NCBI RefSeq assembly: GCF_019059575.1
Contig: NW_024882328.1
Span: 124,001-188,000 of the forward strand
From: Amphibalanus amphitrite
Lineage: Eukaryota; Arthropoda; Thecostraca; Balanomorpha; Balanidae
DNA: 64,000 nucleotides
Direction of reading: 5' to 3'
The position numbers were made by a program, and so were the translations under genes. Positions 35,801 through 46,257 of this stretch are shown here, one piece after another. Below the pieces are notes generated by a model. That model made no database searches. It saw nothing but the letters and a program-made list of their open reading frames with translations, and was not told where the DNA came from. Every line of letters starts with the position of its first letter. The first letter of the stretch is position 1.

Positions 35801-38800
35801 AGCACCCGGCCGCCACGGAACCTAACCGTGCCGGCGAGTACCCGGCCGCCACGGAACCGAACCGTACCGGCGACCTCCGAGCCGAGCACAGCTCCTGCGC
35901 CAACGGCGTCACCAGTCACCAATCCACCCCCTCCAGTCGCCGTTCCATTTCTGACTCAAGTCACCGATCCCTCTACCTCTACCGTCACCGATCCCTCTCC
36001 ATCTACCGTGGCCGATCCCTCTACCACTATCATCACCGATCCCTCTCCCTCTACCGTCGCCGACCCGTTTCCCTCTACCGTCACCTCTCCCTCTACAACT
36101 ACCGTCACCGACCCGTCTCCCTCTACCATCACTGAACCCTCTCCCTCTACCATCATCGATCCCTCTACCACTACCGTCACCGATCCCTCTCTGGCTACTG
36201 GCCCCATGCGACCGTCTACCTCTCTGTTCCCAACCACCGCTCCCGTGAAATCAGTCCTCTCCGGCAGATTCCTCCAGTCTCGATCTCTCCTCAATGGAGG
36301 TCTGTCCGGGAACACGATCCTGACACTCATAGGCAGGTATGCCAGCAGCTTCTACTACTACGCTGTTAGTAACTCAAATCTGCCTGCGAGTAATCTGCAT
36401 CCGATCGACTAATCCCTATCACAGACGGTTATGTATGGGGAATGCCAAGAAACTGCGCATGCAAAGGGTAAAACATGCGTTTTAGGACGACTTCATTTTA
36501 GACTTCTAGCAACAGTATTGTTAGCACTTAGCTTACGTTTCCTTTCTGGATATATTTTTTTCTACATGTTCAGAGCGCTTTGAATGAACGAATTGACGAA
36601 ACCAAGGTCCGCAATAAGCTCTAGGCACTGGTCAGTAGGTCTAGGTACTCGTTACATAAACTGTGACATCCATCGTCCGCTTAGCAAATTTCAGTTGTCG
36701 AGACAATTTAGATGCCAACGTTTAACGTGTCGTCAAAATCCGGACACGGTCGTACCACTTAAAACAAAGAAATGAAACGTCAAAACAATTTTTATTTAAT
36801 ACTGCATTGCCTATAATCCTACCAAACAAAAAATGTGATTTATGATGACCATCTGAGCAGCCGGTTTTCGTGGAACTTGAAGTTGATCGTTGATCAGCGG
36901 ATGACGCTTACGAATGTCTCTAAAGAGTTCGAATGTTGAAATTAAGCCAAATCTCGGTAAAATGGGTTCAGATTTTAATTCATTTCAACTTTTGTCTTCG
37001 CGCATTTCCGTTTGGTATAGGTACCAATATCCTGAGTGACGTTTCATTCGATATGGGCTGTCGCATGCAATCAGGAAAGAGCTAGGTCATAGGTGATTTG
37101 ACTGTACTAGCGTTTTCCAAGTCATTAATTTATAAGGTTGGCACGAATGGCTACGGATCAAGGAATATGTCTGTCTGCTATCCAATTCCATTTTCCACGC
37201 CTATCTGGTGACCACCGAAAATGACCTATTTAGAGGATCCTAAAAGCATTGGGCTAAGACGGTGGCTTTCGACGGTGATCGTATAAATATAGGATTGTGT
37301 GTAACTATTGAGCCAGGAACCAATGTTTGAAGGAGGGATGGACGTTTAGAACGTCAACTTTTATTTGGAGTTTTGTCTTTCGGAGGACAGTTTTAACGAG
37401 ACTTGATCAAATTTGCAATTAGTTATTATACGTAAGTATTTGAGCATCGCCGTATGCACGATTTTAGGCACACCCAGTTCACCAGTAAAGTCTATAGGAA
37501 ATATTTTACTTTACATACATATTTTACTTTACTTTTTACTCGTATACCTAAACAGCACAGTATAAGACAAAGACAGTTCTATTTATATATATTTTAAGTA
37601 CAGCTCACAAGATAGTTCACCAAGGTCGCAGTTTTGCTTACAATGAGTTGAACTGAAAATTGGTCCATTTAGTTGCACACGATCACAGATGAAAGTGAAA
37701 CCCACATCAGATCGATGATTGTTCCTAAAAAAAAATATAGGGGAGAGAAAAGGAAGGGATACCTAAATAAGGTAACCCGTCAGTGCACAATTAGGTTACA
37801 ATTTTCAACTCCATTTTTTTATTATCATGAGAGGTGGGCGACGTGAAAAATATAGCAGCTCTGAGCGAAATCTATAATTTGCCGTTACTTTATTTTATTG
37901 ATTTCATTTCGCTTCAATTTCACGTACCTACCTATAGATTACCATAAAGCGGGCAATGAGCGGGCCAAGGCGCCAATCCGGTACCGAAAACATAGTCTTC
38001 CAGTTTCCACACAAAAACATGCGCAGCTTTCTTCGAACTTGTGCCGATGCCTACCTGCATAATTAACTTATTACCTATTTTGAGTATCAATACATACCTA
38101 TAGTACATACATCAGAGTCATAATTTCTACAAATGTATGCGAAAAGGACTATAAATGAGTACCATAAAGCATAATACCATAAAGCCATGAAGCAACCATA
38201 ATGCCGTAATGAATTATGTCGTAATAAATTATGAACAACGCAGCGTAGCTGTAGTATTTAACAACACTTATACCGTACGATTTAATATGAGGATTGAAGA
38301 TGCATTGAAAGGAACTTATTTTATGTGACTAACCTTATAAAAATAAAACAATAGCAAATAAAACAAATAAAACAATAAAACATAGGTCTTAGACTAATCA
38401 CTTATCCGCGAATGCTCATAAATAAACAAATGGCTTTATCTAAAAAAATAACTTTAGCAGATAAAACACTTTTTTAATTTACTTACAAGAGACTAAGGAG
38501 CTAACTTGAACATATACCACCAGACCAAAAAAGTCTGCGTAGCACAACGGAGAGGCCCTGAACGCTATGAGGATCTGCGATAAATTAACAATATCGATGA
38601 ACGGATAGCTTGTTTAGGCTTTATGCATTGCAAAAGAAATGCATTTTCGAAACGCTGAATGTAAAAAAAGTTTAAAAATAAAAACATTCACCTGCCGTGA
38701 CTATGACTAGATAAAGCTACGCCTACGGTATATTTCGAGGTGCCCTCCGTTGCTGACCTTGCCGCCTGTCTGGCAGGTGATGCGGCCGCGCCGCCCGGGC

Positions 38801-41800
38801 GGGAGCTGGTGGCTCGCGGGGCCGACGGCGCGTCGCTCTCCGGCCAGCCCGCCGCCCCCGACGCTGCGCCGCTCGGGACCGATGTTACGGAGCCGGTCGG
38901 TGTTACGGAGCCAGTCGGTGTTACTGAGGCAGTCGAGGCGACGGAGGAACCCGTCGCCGCCCCCACCGCCCAGCCCGACCCGTCTGCTGATGGAGAGGCC
39001 GGTCCGAGCGAGATTGAGGCCGACGGGGAGGCTCCTCCGACTGACCCAGCAGCCGACGGGGAGGCCCCTCCGACTGACCCAGCAGCCGATGAGAGCAGCA
39101 CCGTGGCACCGTCGGCCACAGAACAGCCAGCGACACCGGCAGCGGAACCAGAGACGGAACCTGAGGCGGACGAGTCGGGAACACCCCCGGCCACCGCCGA
39201 GACATCGCCTCTCCCAACGGAGCCATCGTCTGTAGCGGAAACTGAGACGGCACTGCAGACGGAGCAGCCGACCACTGCGGCCCCCGCGGCCTTCGCCACA
39301 GAACAGACTCCCGCTGATAGTGAAGTGGTCACAGAGACTGCCGAACCCGGCTCTACACCAGCCACAGCACCGCCCACGGAGCCAGCGGCGGAGGGGCTGG
39401 CCGGGTCCGAGCAATCCGGGGAGGCGGAGAAGATAAGGTTACCAGGTAACTATTGCAGCGTGAAACACCCATTTCAGTATGCATCGGTTGTATTTAGTGC
39501 ACGCTGCCACTGGCTCTTACCTTTAAAAAAATGAGAAATTGTTTTACCGTCAAAGGCACCACCTGCCAGCAACCTAATTATACCGTTTACTGCAACATAT
39601 AAATTACAACCGATAAAATTGTTCTGTGCCTAATCTGTTTCGCGTCATTCCATCAACGTCATACGATTAAGTTTGAATTGTGCAGTGTACTCCAGTCTCA
39701 TTTTGATCGGCATGTGATATTTCCTTTCAGAGGATGACGGCAGCCCTGGAGCGACGGTGAAGGACAGGACCCCTGTCTCGGCAGGAATGGATGAAGACCC
39801 AGGGAAGACCATGAAAGACGGCAAACCTAATGGTGCGGAGAAGGATGGCGACAAAGGAAAAGCAATGAAGGACGATGACACTGCGGAGGTCGCCAAGGGC
39901 GCAGGGAAGACAGCGAAGGACGACGGCTCTGAGGAGATGATGGAGGACGCCGACCCTGCGGCCCCAGAGAGGAAGGAAGGCCCTGAAGGCACAGAGGAGG
40001 AAAGCGACCCGATGGAGATGACAGTGAACCTCAATGACGTCTACAGTCAGGGCGTCACGTCTCACATCGACGGGCCTTCTGTGCTGTCTGACAGCGTGCA
40101 CACCTCGATGAAAAACCTGTTCCTGCGGCCGCGCCAGGTGGCCTACCAGCTGGGCCGGCACACCGTCAGCACGCACGTCACCCAACTGGAGGTGAGGCAT
40201 TGTCGCCAGGCGGGTGCACACCTGATATTAGCGCCTTAGCGATGCTGATCATACGCAGATCATATCCATGACTCAATCGTTATTGGATTCAGTTGCTATT
40301 CGGTATCTGCTGTTGTAGCGATGTTGTCGTTGACGCGTCTTACAAACCACAATTGTTTCACAGGTGTCCGGAATCGATAAGATGACTATTTTGAGTGTCA
40401 GCAGCAACGTGGACGACATGTCTCTAAACGTCACCTTCCAGTTCCCGGAGATCACGTCAGTGCCGATCGTGGGGTCGTAAATCTCCTCACCTAGTGCCGC
40501 TATTTGCTTGGGTTTATCAGCCCCGCGTTAGCTTTCAGCATAGATGACAGTAGAACTGTTATCTATGCTGTTCTGCTGTTATCTATGCTTTCATATAATG
40601 TAATGTGTTTGAGACACGACAAAAAGTAATTTGACTTCTTTTGACAAGATTTTATGCGACACTGTATCATCATGCCTGTTCCAGTTTTCGCCTCGAATTC
40701 GCTGCGGGAGATATGTATGGAACAATCATAGAGAACTTGACTTAAATTGGGCATTTTATTTGTATTTTATTCATAGCTATAAGTATAGCTGACTGGTATT
40801 GGGACCCGACTGAGATCCAAGCCACGTTCCCGTTTACTCATAACGTTTCACATGCATTCATGGTAAACACGAATGACTTAGCAGCTGACTTATTTTCTGT
40901 GCTTGTAAAGGTTCACCGGTAGATTCAACGCCACTGGTTCGATCCTGAAAAAGAAGCAGGCTGGTGTCCTGGTGCTTCGTGCACCGTTTCCCAGCTACGG
41001 AAGCGGCAACATCAAAGCGGTCATCGCCAATACCACAGGTATCGACAAGTGGCATATTATGCGGCATACGTCGTCTTTGTTTTAATAATTAGCATTTCTT
41101 CTTTGCTGTTAGTGGTGGCGGTTAAGGTCCCGAAGCTCATCTCGGTGATGTATTGTTATTTGATTGAGCACATTGCTGCTGCTGCTGCTGCTGCTGCTGC
41201 TCAGCAATTGTATGTAATACACCACGAGTCTGCTGCTGACAATCTGATAAGGTCCACCGTTTGACGCCGCTCTGTTCGTGCCCAGCCGTCAGCCAGGCCG
41301 AGCTTAGCCACTCGTTCAACGACAGGAAGCTGTCCATCGAGCTGCTGACCTGCCACCTGACCTTCGGGGATCCGAAGGTCTCCCTGACCGACGTCCGGCT
41401 GCCGAGGGCCCTGCGCAAGCTGCACTTTGAGCGTCTCTTTAGGGTGGCACTGGGAAAGGTAAACGATTGTCCCGGGTATGCGCGTTGCTCGTATATAATC
41501 ATTACCTATGCTACCAAAATCCAGCATCCGTTGCACTGAACCGTCATTGAACTGTGATCAACAGTGATTTGAACCGTTTGTGTTGAACTCGAACCAGCTT
41601 CTGGAGACGTTCTCTGCCCGTTTGTGCATGCCGTTACGTTACTCGCTGTACGTCCGTCTGTCTGCCGCCGTTCGCTGGTGACCGTGTCTGACTGCGGCGC
41701 CGGCAGACGATCGCTCGCCAGCTCCCGGCCGAAGTGGAGCCGCAGGTGGACAGGTCGCTGCACGACGTCATCACCTCCGTCCTCGACCGGGTGACGCTGG

Positions 41801-41883
41801 ACGAGGTCGGCGCCAGCGACTTTGCCACCCTGGTAGCCGGTCCGCAGGCCTGGCTAGACGCGAAAGCCAGCGACAAAGAGTGA
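32840..41883 (+). CDS. Secreted mucin-like protein with takeout/JHBP-like C-terminal domain
   Basis: Proposed coding exons: 32840-32930, 35682 to 36336 or 36368, about 38777-39445, 39731-40191, 40364-40455, 40911-41038, 41286-41458, 41707-41883. All phases agree from exon 3 onward. The exon 2/3 join is uncertain: 36368 to 38777 restores the frame and gives about 825 residues, but 36336 is the stronger donor and would need another exon. Exon 1 encodes a signal peptide (MWFLLVLISASS). Exon 2 is Thr/Ser/Pro-rich with repeated TDPSPST units, a likely O-glycosylated stretch. Exon 3 and early exon 4 are acidic and Pro/Thr-rich. From late exon 4 the sequence resembles takeout/juvenile-hormone-binding proteins (VSGIDKMTILSV, FPEIT, GRFNATGSIL, a Tyr-Gly-Ser-Gly turn). 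That fold carries lipids in haemolymph; binding here is inference. Confidence 0.72.
33930..34320. repeat. Foldback (palindromic) element in intron 1 of the takeout-like gene
   Basis: Inverted arms of about 80 bp (33930-34013 and 34238-34320) share GAGAATTG, TAGCTGAATTACTGA and TAACATCT/AGATGTT strings. A perfect 14-bp stem, ATTGGAGATATGAA with its complement at 34217-34230, lies inside. It has no coding content and is probably a foldback MITE. Confidence 0.6.
35080..35434 (-). mobile_element. SINE-like retroposed insertion with 14-bp target duplication
   Basis: About 327 bp is flanked by GATATTCTTTTTTT at 35080-35093 and 35421-35434, a typical retroposition target duplication. Read on the minus strand, the insert ends in tandem ACATTAAAC units after a GGTCTTAATGGACCGAAAGGG-type block, as in LINE 3' ends. 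I see no clear tRNA-type promoter, so it may be a SINE or a short 5'-truncated LINE. It lies in intron 1 of the takeout-like gene, just upstream of exon 2. Confidence 0.6.
36413..38700 (+). other. Large intron of the takeout-like gene
   Basis: AT-rich intron sequence with short TATTTTACTTTACATA-type repeats near 37500-37545. I recognised no further exon, although the exon 2/3 phase leaves room for a small one. Confidence 0.4.
40011..41883 (+). CDS. Takeout/JHBP-like domain exons
   Basis: This part of the gene at 32840-41883 encodes the lipid-carrier-like domain across exons 4-8. The run from EMTVNLNDVYSQG to the stop at 41883 is about 250 residues, near the usual length of a takeout domain. 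Order of recognisable elements: an amphipathic start, GIDKMTILSV (the family's GL.NF.V position), FPEITFTGRFNATGSIL (the P-x-L-x-x-x-G-x-Y-x-x-x-G position), FPSYGSGNIKAVIAN (the P-I-x-G-x-G position), then a helical C-terminus with SLHDVITSVLDRV. Similarity is by pattern, not by alignment. Confidence 0.6.
41174..41201 (+). repeat. (GCT)n trinucleotide run
   Basis: About nine GCT units in the intron between 41038 and 41286 of the takeout-like gene. Confidence 0.95.
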
Positions 41884-44142
41884 AGAGGTATCCCGGCATT
41901 CGGCAGAAAACTCGTGCAATTAGATCGAGAGGTTTGAGGGAAGGTCGGAAGAACGGTGCTTCCAGTGTCACGGGGGATAAATACTCGATGAGGTTCACTG
42001 ATGTCTTCCGATAAAACATGTATCGTCAAGTGCCGTGACTACTCATGTGGCCTCTGTAAGGAGCTGCTCGAGAGCGCGGGACAGCCGAGATCTACAAAAT
42101 ATAGCGCAGATATTGTTCACTATATAAAAAACGCCGCATCTCAGTTTCTGCGCGCTGTTGTTCTCGCCTGAATTATCATTATTCGACTGATGCGACGCGG
42201 AAGGGGCGGTGTATTTCTTTGGGTAGGCCATGTTTCCCAAAGTGACGTATTTTTACACGCCGATGTGATCGCTAAGAATGTATCTAGATGCCACCTTAGC
42301 GGCTTACCTACTAAATGAAGCCTGCTTGCGCAAGTTGAAAGCGGCTGGAGGAGTGGTAGTCTCCACACCGTTGGGGATTCGTGTTCGACTTCTATATTTG
42401 AGTTCATGTGTCGATACCGATCAGTGTCACATCTCGGTACAGCTACTCAACTCAGAGATAGTGGATAGCTCATTTCGTGCCAGAGTGGATTATTTATTCA
42501 GCTTCTCATCTTCCCCTCTCACGGCTATTTTAACATCAGCAAACGACTACGAGTATCTTACTGTGGCTCGGTGCTTACTGGACGGATGATTGAACGAAAA
42601 CTATGCTGCCAGTGTGTGATTGTTGCAGGTCTGTACAGTGAGCAGTGTGATAGCTGTTTACACTCGGATGGTCCGGTGCGAGTCATGGCTGAGATATTAC
42701 GATGTGAAATGTGGATAGACATATGAGATAAAGTGTTAACTAAAAAGTTAGATCCTTTCGTGGCAAATGGGAGCGCGTGCCGGTCGACGCTTGATGTGTG
42801 GTGCAGTTGTTGAACATATAAACAAGTCACACTTCTTTCGTTACGCATTGAGCAATGTATCGTAGCGCACGTGTCCTTATTTGTGATTGATTTATTGTCC
42901 GTGACATGTCTCGTGACTCGTGCACACTCAACTTTGTCTTACTAGTTCTGGTGTCATGAAAATACAAAATTGTCAGCATTATGTATTACTATTTTTTACT
43001 AAGCATTAATTCATTCATTACTGTCTGTTCCTCATAACAATCTACAGTAACCCAGCATGGAAATCAAGCCATATAAAACTATGGGGAATGGCAACGCTCT
43101 AACGGACTCCCAATATCATCGCATTCCAGTGTTGACGAAAATAAAATGGCGAAAATAAATCAAACGCGGCATATGACACGACCCGCAGACGAGGGTATAT
43201 CGGCTGCCCAGTATCGCAGTCGGTACGTGGCACAGCCGTCCACATCCACCGGTGGAGCACCCCATTACCGTCCTTAGCATACTTTCCCCCACATTTTACG
43301 TCCTGCCACATGTAATTACAAGGCAAACCTTTTTAGGACCGCCAATAGAGCCACGCCGTCAGACAAATGTGCATAATGCATAATCGCATATAATATAATG
43401 TGGCATTTCTGCCTTCTTCGAACTAAACGTTTTACTTTGTGTTGAGTCTTGTCAAAAATGTCGTGTCCAGCTCACCGTTTTATCTGCAAACAGATGTTTT
43501 GTTAATATGCAGCGCAGCGCACATCGTTTATAGCTTCAATGAAAAAGGTTTGCATCGTTGGTATAAATATCATATTTTAAGTCAGAATTTGTTATTTAGA
43601 AATAAGAAACATGTTTTACTTTTAAGGGCTAACACACAATTGATGCCCTAATCACTCTAATGGGACCCCTTTACGGCGCGCGACTGGCGGCCCTGCACAT
43701 GAGTTGCGGAGGCGAGGACGGCCGAGCTGCCTGGGGCCGACGGCGAGCGCCCGGGGGCAGTAACTGACGACGGCCGCCGGCTGATTGGTCGGTGGAACAG
43801 ACAGCGCCCGGGGCGGTCAGGTTACCCGAGCGCGTGTCTTTCCTTGTAAGGACGGACCGGACGGACCGAGACAGTCGCATACAGAACGTCGACTGTGTCT
43901 CCGCAGCGTGAGGTCTCTCTAAAGGCTGACGAATAATAATCTAACAAGCCGGCTAATACCATTTTACCAAAGTTCTCGTTTTCTTACAACACGAACACTG
44001 CTTCTACCTTAGAGATACAAGACGCATGCCTGTGTGCGGAAGATCTATGGATAAGCTACCAATGCAGCGGTTGTCCATAGGGGAAGAGCGGACTGGAAAG
44101 CACGAGTATAAGGTAAGACCGGCCTTGGACGGTGCCGACCCC
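41884..44142. other. Intergenic stretch with a CpG-rich island
   Basis: It follows the takeout-like stop. An ATAAAA-type sequence at about 42011 may be part of a poly(A) signal. The segment 43671-43920 is strikingly GC- and CpG-rich compared with its AT-rich surroundings and contains an inverted CCAAT box (CTGATTGGTC, near 43780). It may be a promoter or an old GC-rich insertion; no gene starts convincingly from it. Confidence 0.4.
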
Positions 44143-44515
44143 TTAATCCTCGCCGGCACAGGGGGGAGGGGGGTTGATGCATCCCCCCTAAGGTTTTTCG
44201 CGAATAACTCGCGTAAAAAGCGGCCGAACGCGACGAAACTTTCAGTACCCTAGCATTAATCAATTTTACACCTACCCTGAAAATTTCATGAATCTTACCC
44301 CAATGACCTTTGACCTGTGACCTCTTTTCCATGACCATTTTTTGTTGACCTGTGGCCGCCGCCGAGGTCGGACGTGCGCGCGAGCTCTCGCCCACTACCC
44401 GCCGGGTCCCGTGTGCGTTTCGGTGCGGTGCGGCGGAGGCGAGTCGGGGCGCTGACAGAGCTGACGGCTGTGCTGTGATTGATCGGCGGCGGCGGCGGCT
44501 GCGCTGTTGTGAACC

Positions 44516-45292
44516 ATGGACGAGGACAGTGTGAAGCGTGCACTGATCAGTGCAATCAAAGAAGGAGCTTTCCAGGATCTGTTCCGCACAGAAGTGAAGG
44601 AAGCTGTCACGGCAGCCGTTCGAGAAGCACTAGCTCAAAAGGACGCGGAGATCCAGGAACTAAAGGAAGAGCTAAAGGAGACACGAGAGCAACTGAATGA
44701 TCTAGAACAGTATTCCAGACGTCTGTGTCTCAACATAACCGGGATCCCTGAGGGAGGTGCAAACGAGGAAACGAACCGACTGGTTATGGACACAGCCAAG
44801 CTGGCGGGTGTAAATATCTCTCCACACGACATAGACACGTCTCATCGCATCGGCGGGACTGCGAGGCCCGGTAAGGAACGCACAATAATCGTGCGTTTCA
44901 CCTCATTCAAAGCGCGACAGGAGCTATATAACGCTCGCAGAGAGCTTAGAAAGCCACGCCCTGTACCAGGGTCCAGTGTCTCAGCCGAAACTGCTGGTAA
45001 AATTTTCCTGTCGGACAATTTAACTCGTGCAAACCAGCATTTGCTTTTCCAAGCCAGACAGCTGAAAAAAGCCAACAAGATCTCAGCAGCTTGGTCTGAC
45101 GTCGGACGGCTGAAGATCCGCGTCTCCCAGAACGGACCGACCAGGATCATCAAGTCCATCGACGACCTGGAGAAACACGCTGGCGTTCAGCTGCGCGATG
45201 TGGCGGCCGGCGCATCGAAGTCGGCGGACGGCGCCGGGGCGGGAGTCGGGCGCCGGGTCACCCGTCAGCAGGCGGCCCAGGCTTCCCAGTGA
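44516..45292 (+). CDS. LINE ORF1 protein (coiled coil plus RNA-binding domain)
   Basis: An intact 258-residue frame. Residues about 30-70 form a heptad-rich coiled coil (charged Glu/Lys/Leu repeats ending in LNDLEQYSRR). Next is a region resembling the L1 ORF1p RRM-like domain (LNITGIPEG, then the conserved block with RTIIVRF and ARQELYNARREL). The C-terminus is basic. Such proteins coat the element RNA as a nucleic-acid chaperone and trimerise through the coiled coil. The start codon is the first Met after the GC-rich leader. Its frame is undamaged, unlike ORF2 downstream. Confidence 0.8.
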   Translation: MDEDSVKRALISAIKEGAFQDLFRTEVKEAVTAAVREALAQKDAEIQELKEELKETREQLNDLEQYSRRLCLNITGIPEGGANEETNRLVMDTAKLAGVNISPHDIDTSHRIGGTARPGKERTIIVRFTSFKARQELYNARRELRKPRPVPGSSVSAETAGKIFLSDNLTRANQHLLFQARQLKKANKISAAWSDVGRLKIRVSQNGPTRIIKSIDDLEKHAGVQLRDVAAGASKSADGAGAGVGRRVTRQQAAQASQ

Positions 45293-46257
45293 TCCGATGC
45301 GCCCTGTCGGTCTCCCTGCCCGACGGCCCTCGCGACGCCGCTGACGCCATCGGGCAGCTGATGCATCTCAGCGCGACGATTTCCGACTGAAGCCCTCTCT
45401 GGACGCAGCATTCCGGTGCCCCGTGAGAAAGGCGCCTATCGATAAGGTTAGTCGGACTCGGATCAGAGACTGTGTCATGTGTGTGAACTCTCGGGTTGGG
45501 TATTGGGCCGCAAAACCGGCCACTCTGCAGTCCGGGAGCGTGTGGAGCCTTGGCCGTGTCCGTGCCACAGTGCGACCGGTCGGTCTGGACTGTCTGTAGC
45601 CCCGAGCGCATCCCACGGACGCCGGAGGCGGCGGTCGGCTGGCCCGACTGTCTGGCTGACCGGGCGGGGCGACCCGGTGCACGTGAACTTTGGTGGCGTC
45701 TGACGCTGCTCATACTGCTGTCAGCCGGTGGGCTGGGCTGTGACACCGCCGCGCTCCTCGGTCGGACCGGCTGGCCGATGTGTCCTGCTGCCGAGGCACC
45801 GTGTCGGGTGTGGGCACGGGCGCTGCCTTGTTAGCCGGACTTGGGATGTGACGCGGGCGGGTGCTGGCGGCCGGGGTCGGTGGCTCGTGCTGCCTGCTGG
45901 GGATTGCGGTGGGGTCGGGCGGGGATCGGGGTGTGTGTAGTGGTATAGACGTGGGGTTTCACTCAATCATCAGTCGTAGCAATGTTGCCTGTCACTTCCG
46001 TTTATGTCGTATTATGTTTACGTTTCGTTTCCTTCGTTATCATGTTTTTTTTACGTCGTATTGTTGTGGTCATTTTGCTTGTATATGTTGTTGATTATTA
46101 TTATAACGTTCTGTCATTACCATGTTTCAAGCATATAATTTGATAATCACTGCAGCGCGGCCCGCCGCCGCCGCCGACGTGCTTCGTACACCGGATCGAG
46201 TCCACCGGAGCTGTCGCCGCCCCCTCGGGCGCGCCCGCCCGCCGACTGAACACGCCG

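Noticed and set aside
35956-36330. Antisense Gly/Val/Glu frame opposite the Thr/Ser/Pro exon
   Set aside because: It is the mirror of the repetitive sense exon.
38688-39414. Two long antisense frames (229 and 235 codons) opposite exon 3 of the takeout-like gene
   Set aside because: They mirror a GC-rich, biased coding exon; the sense frame has matching splice phases and composition, and the antisense ones have no domain.
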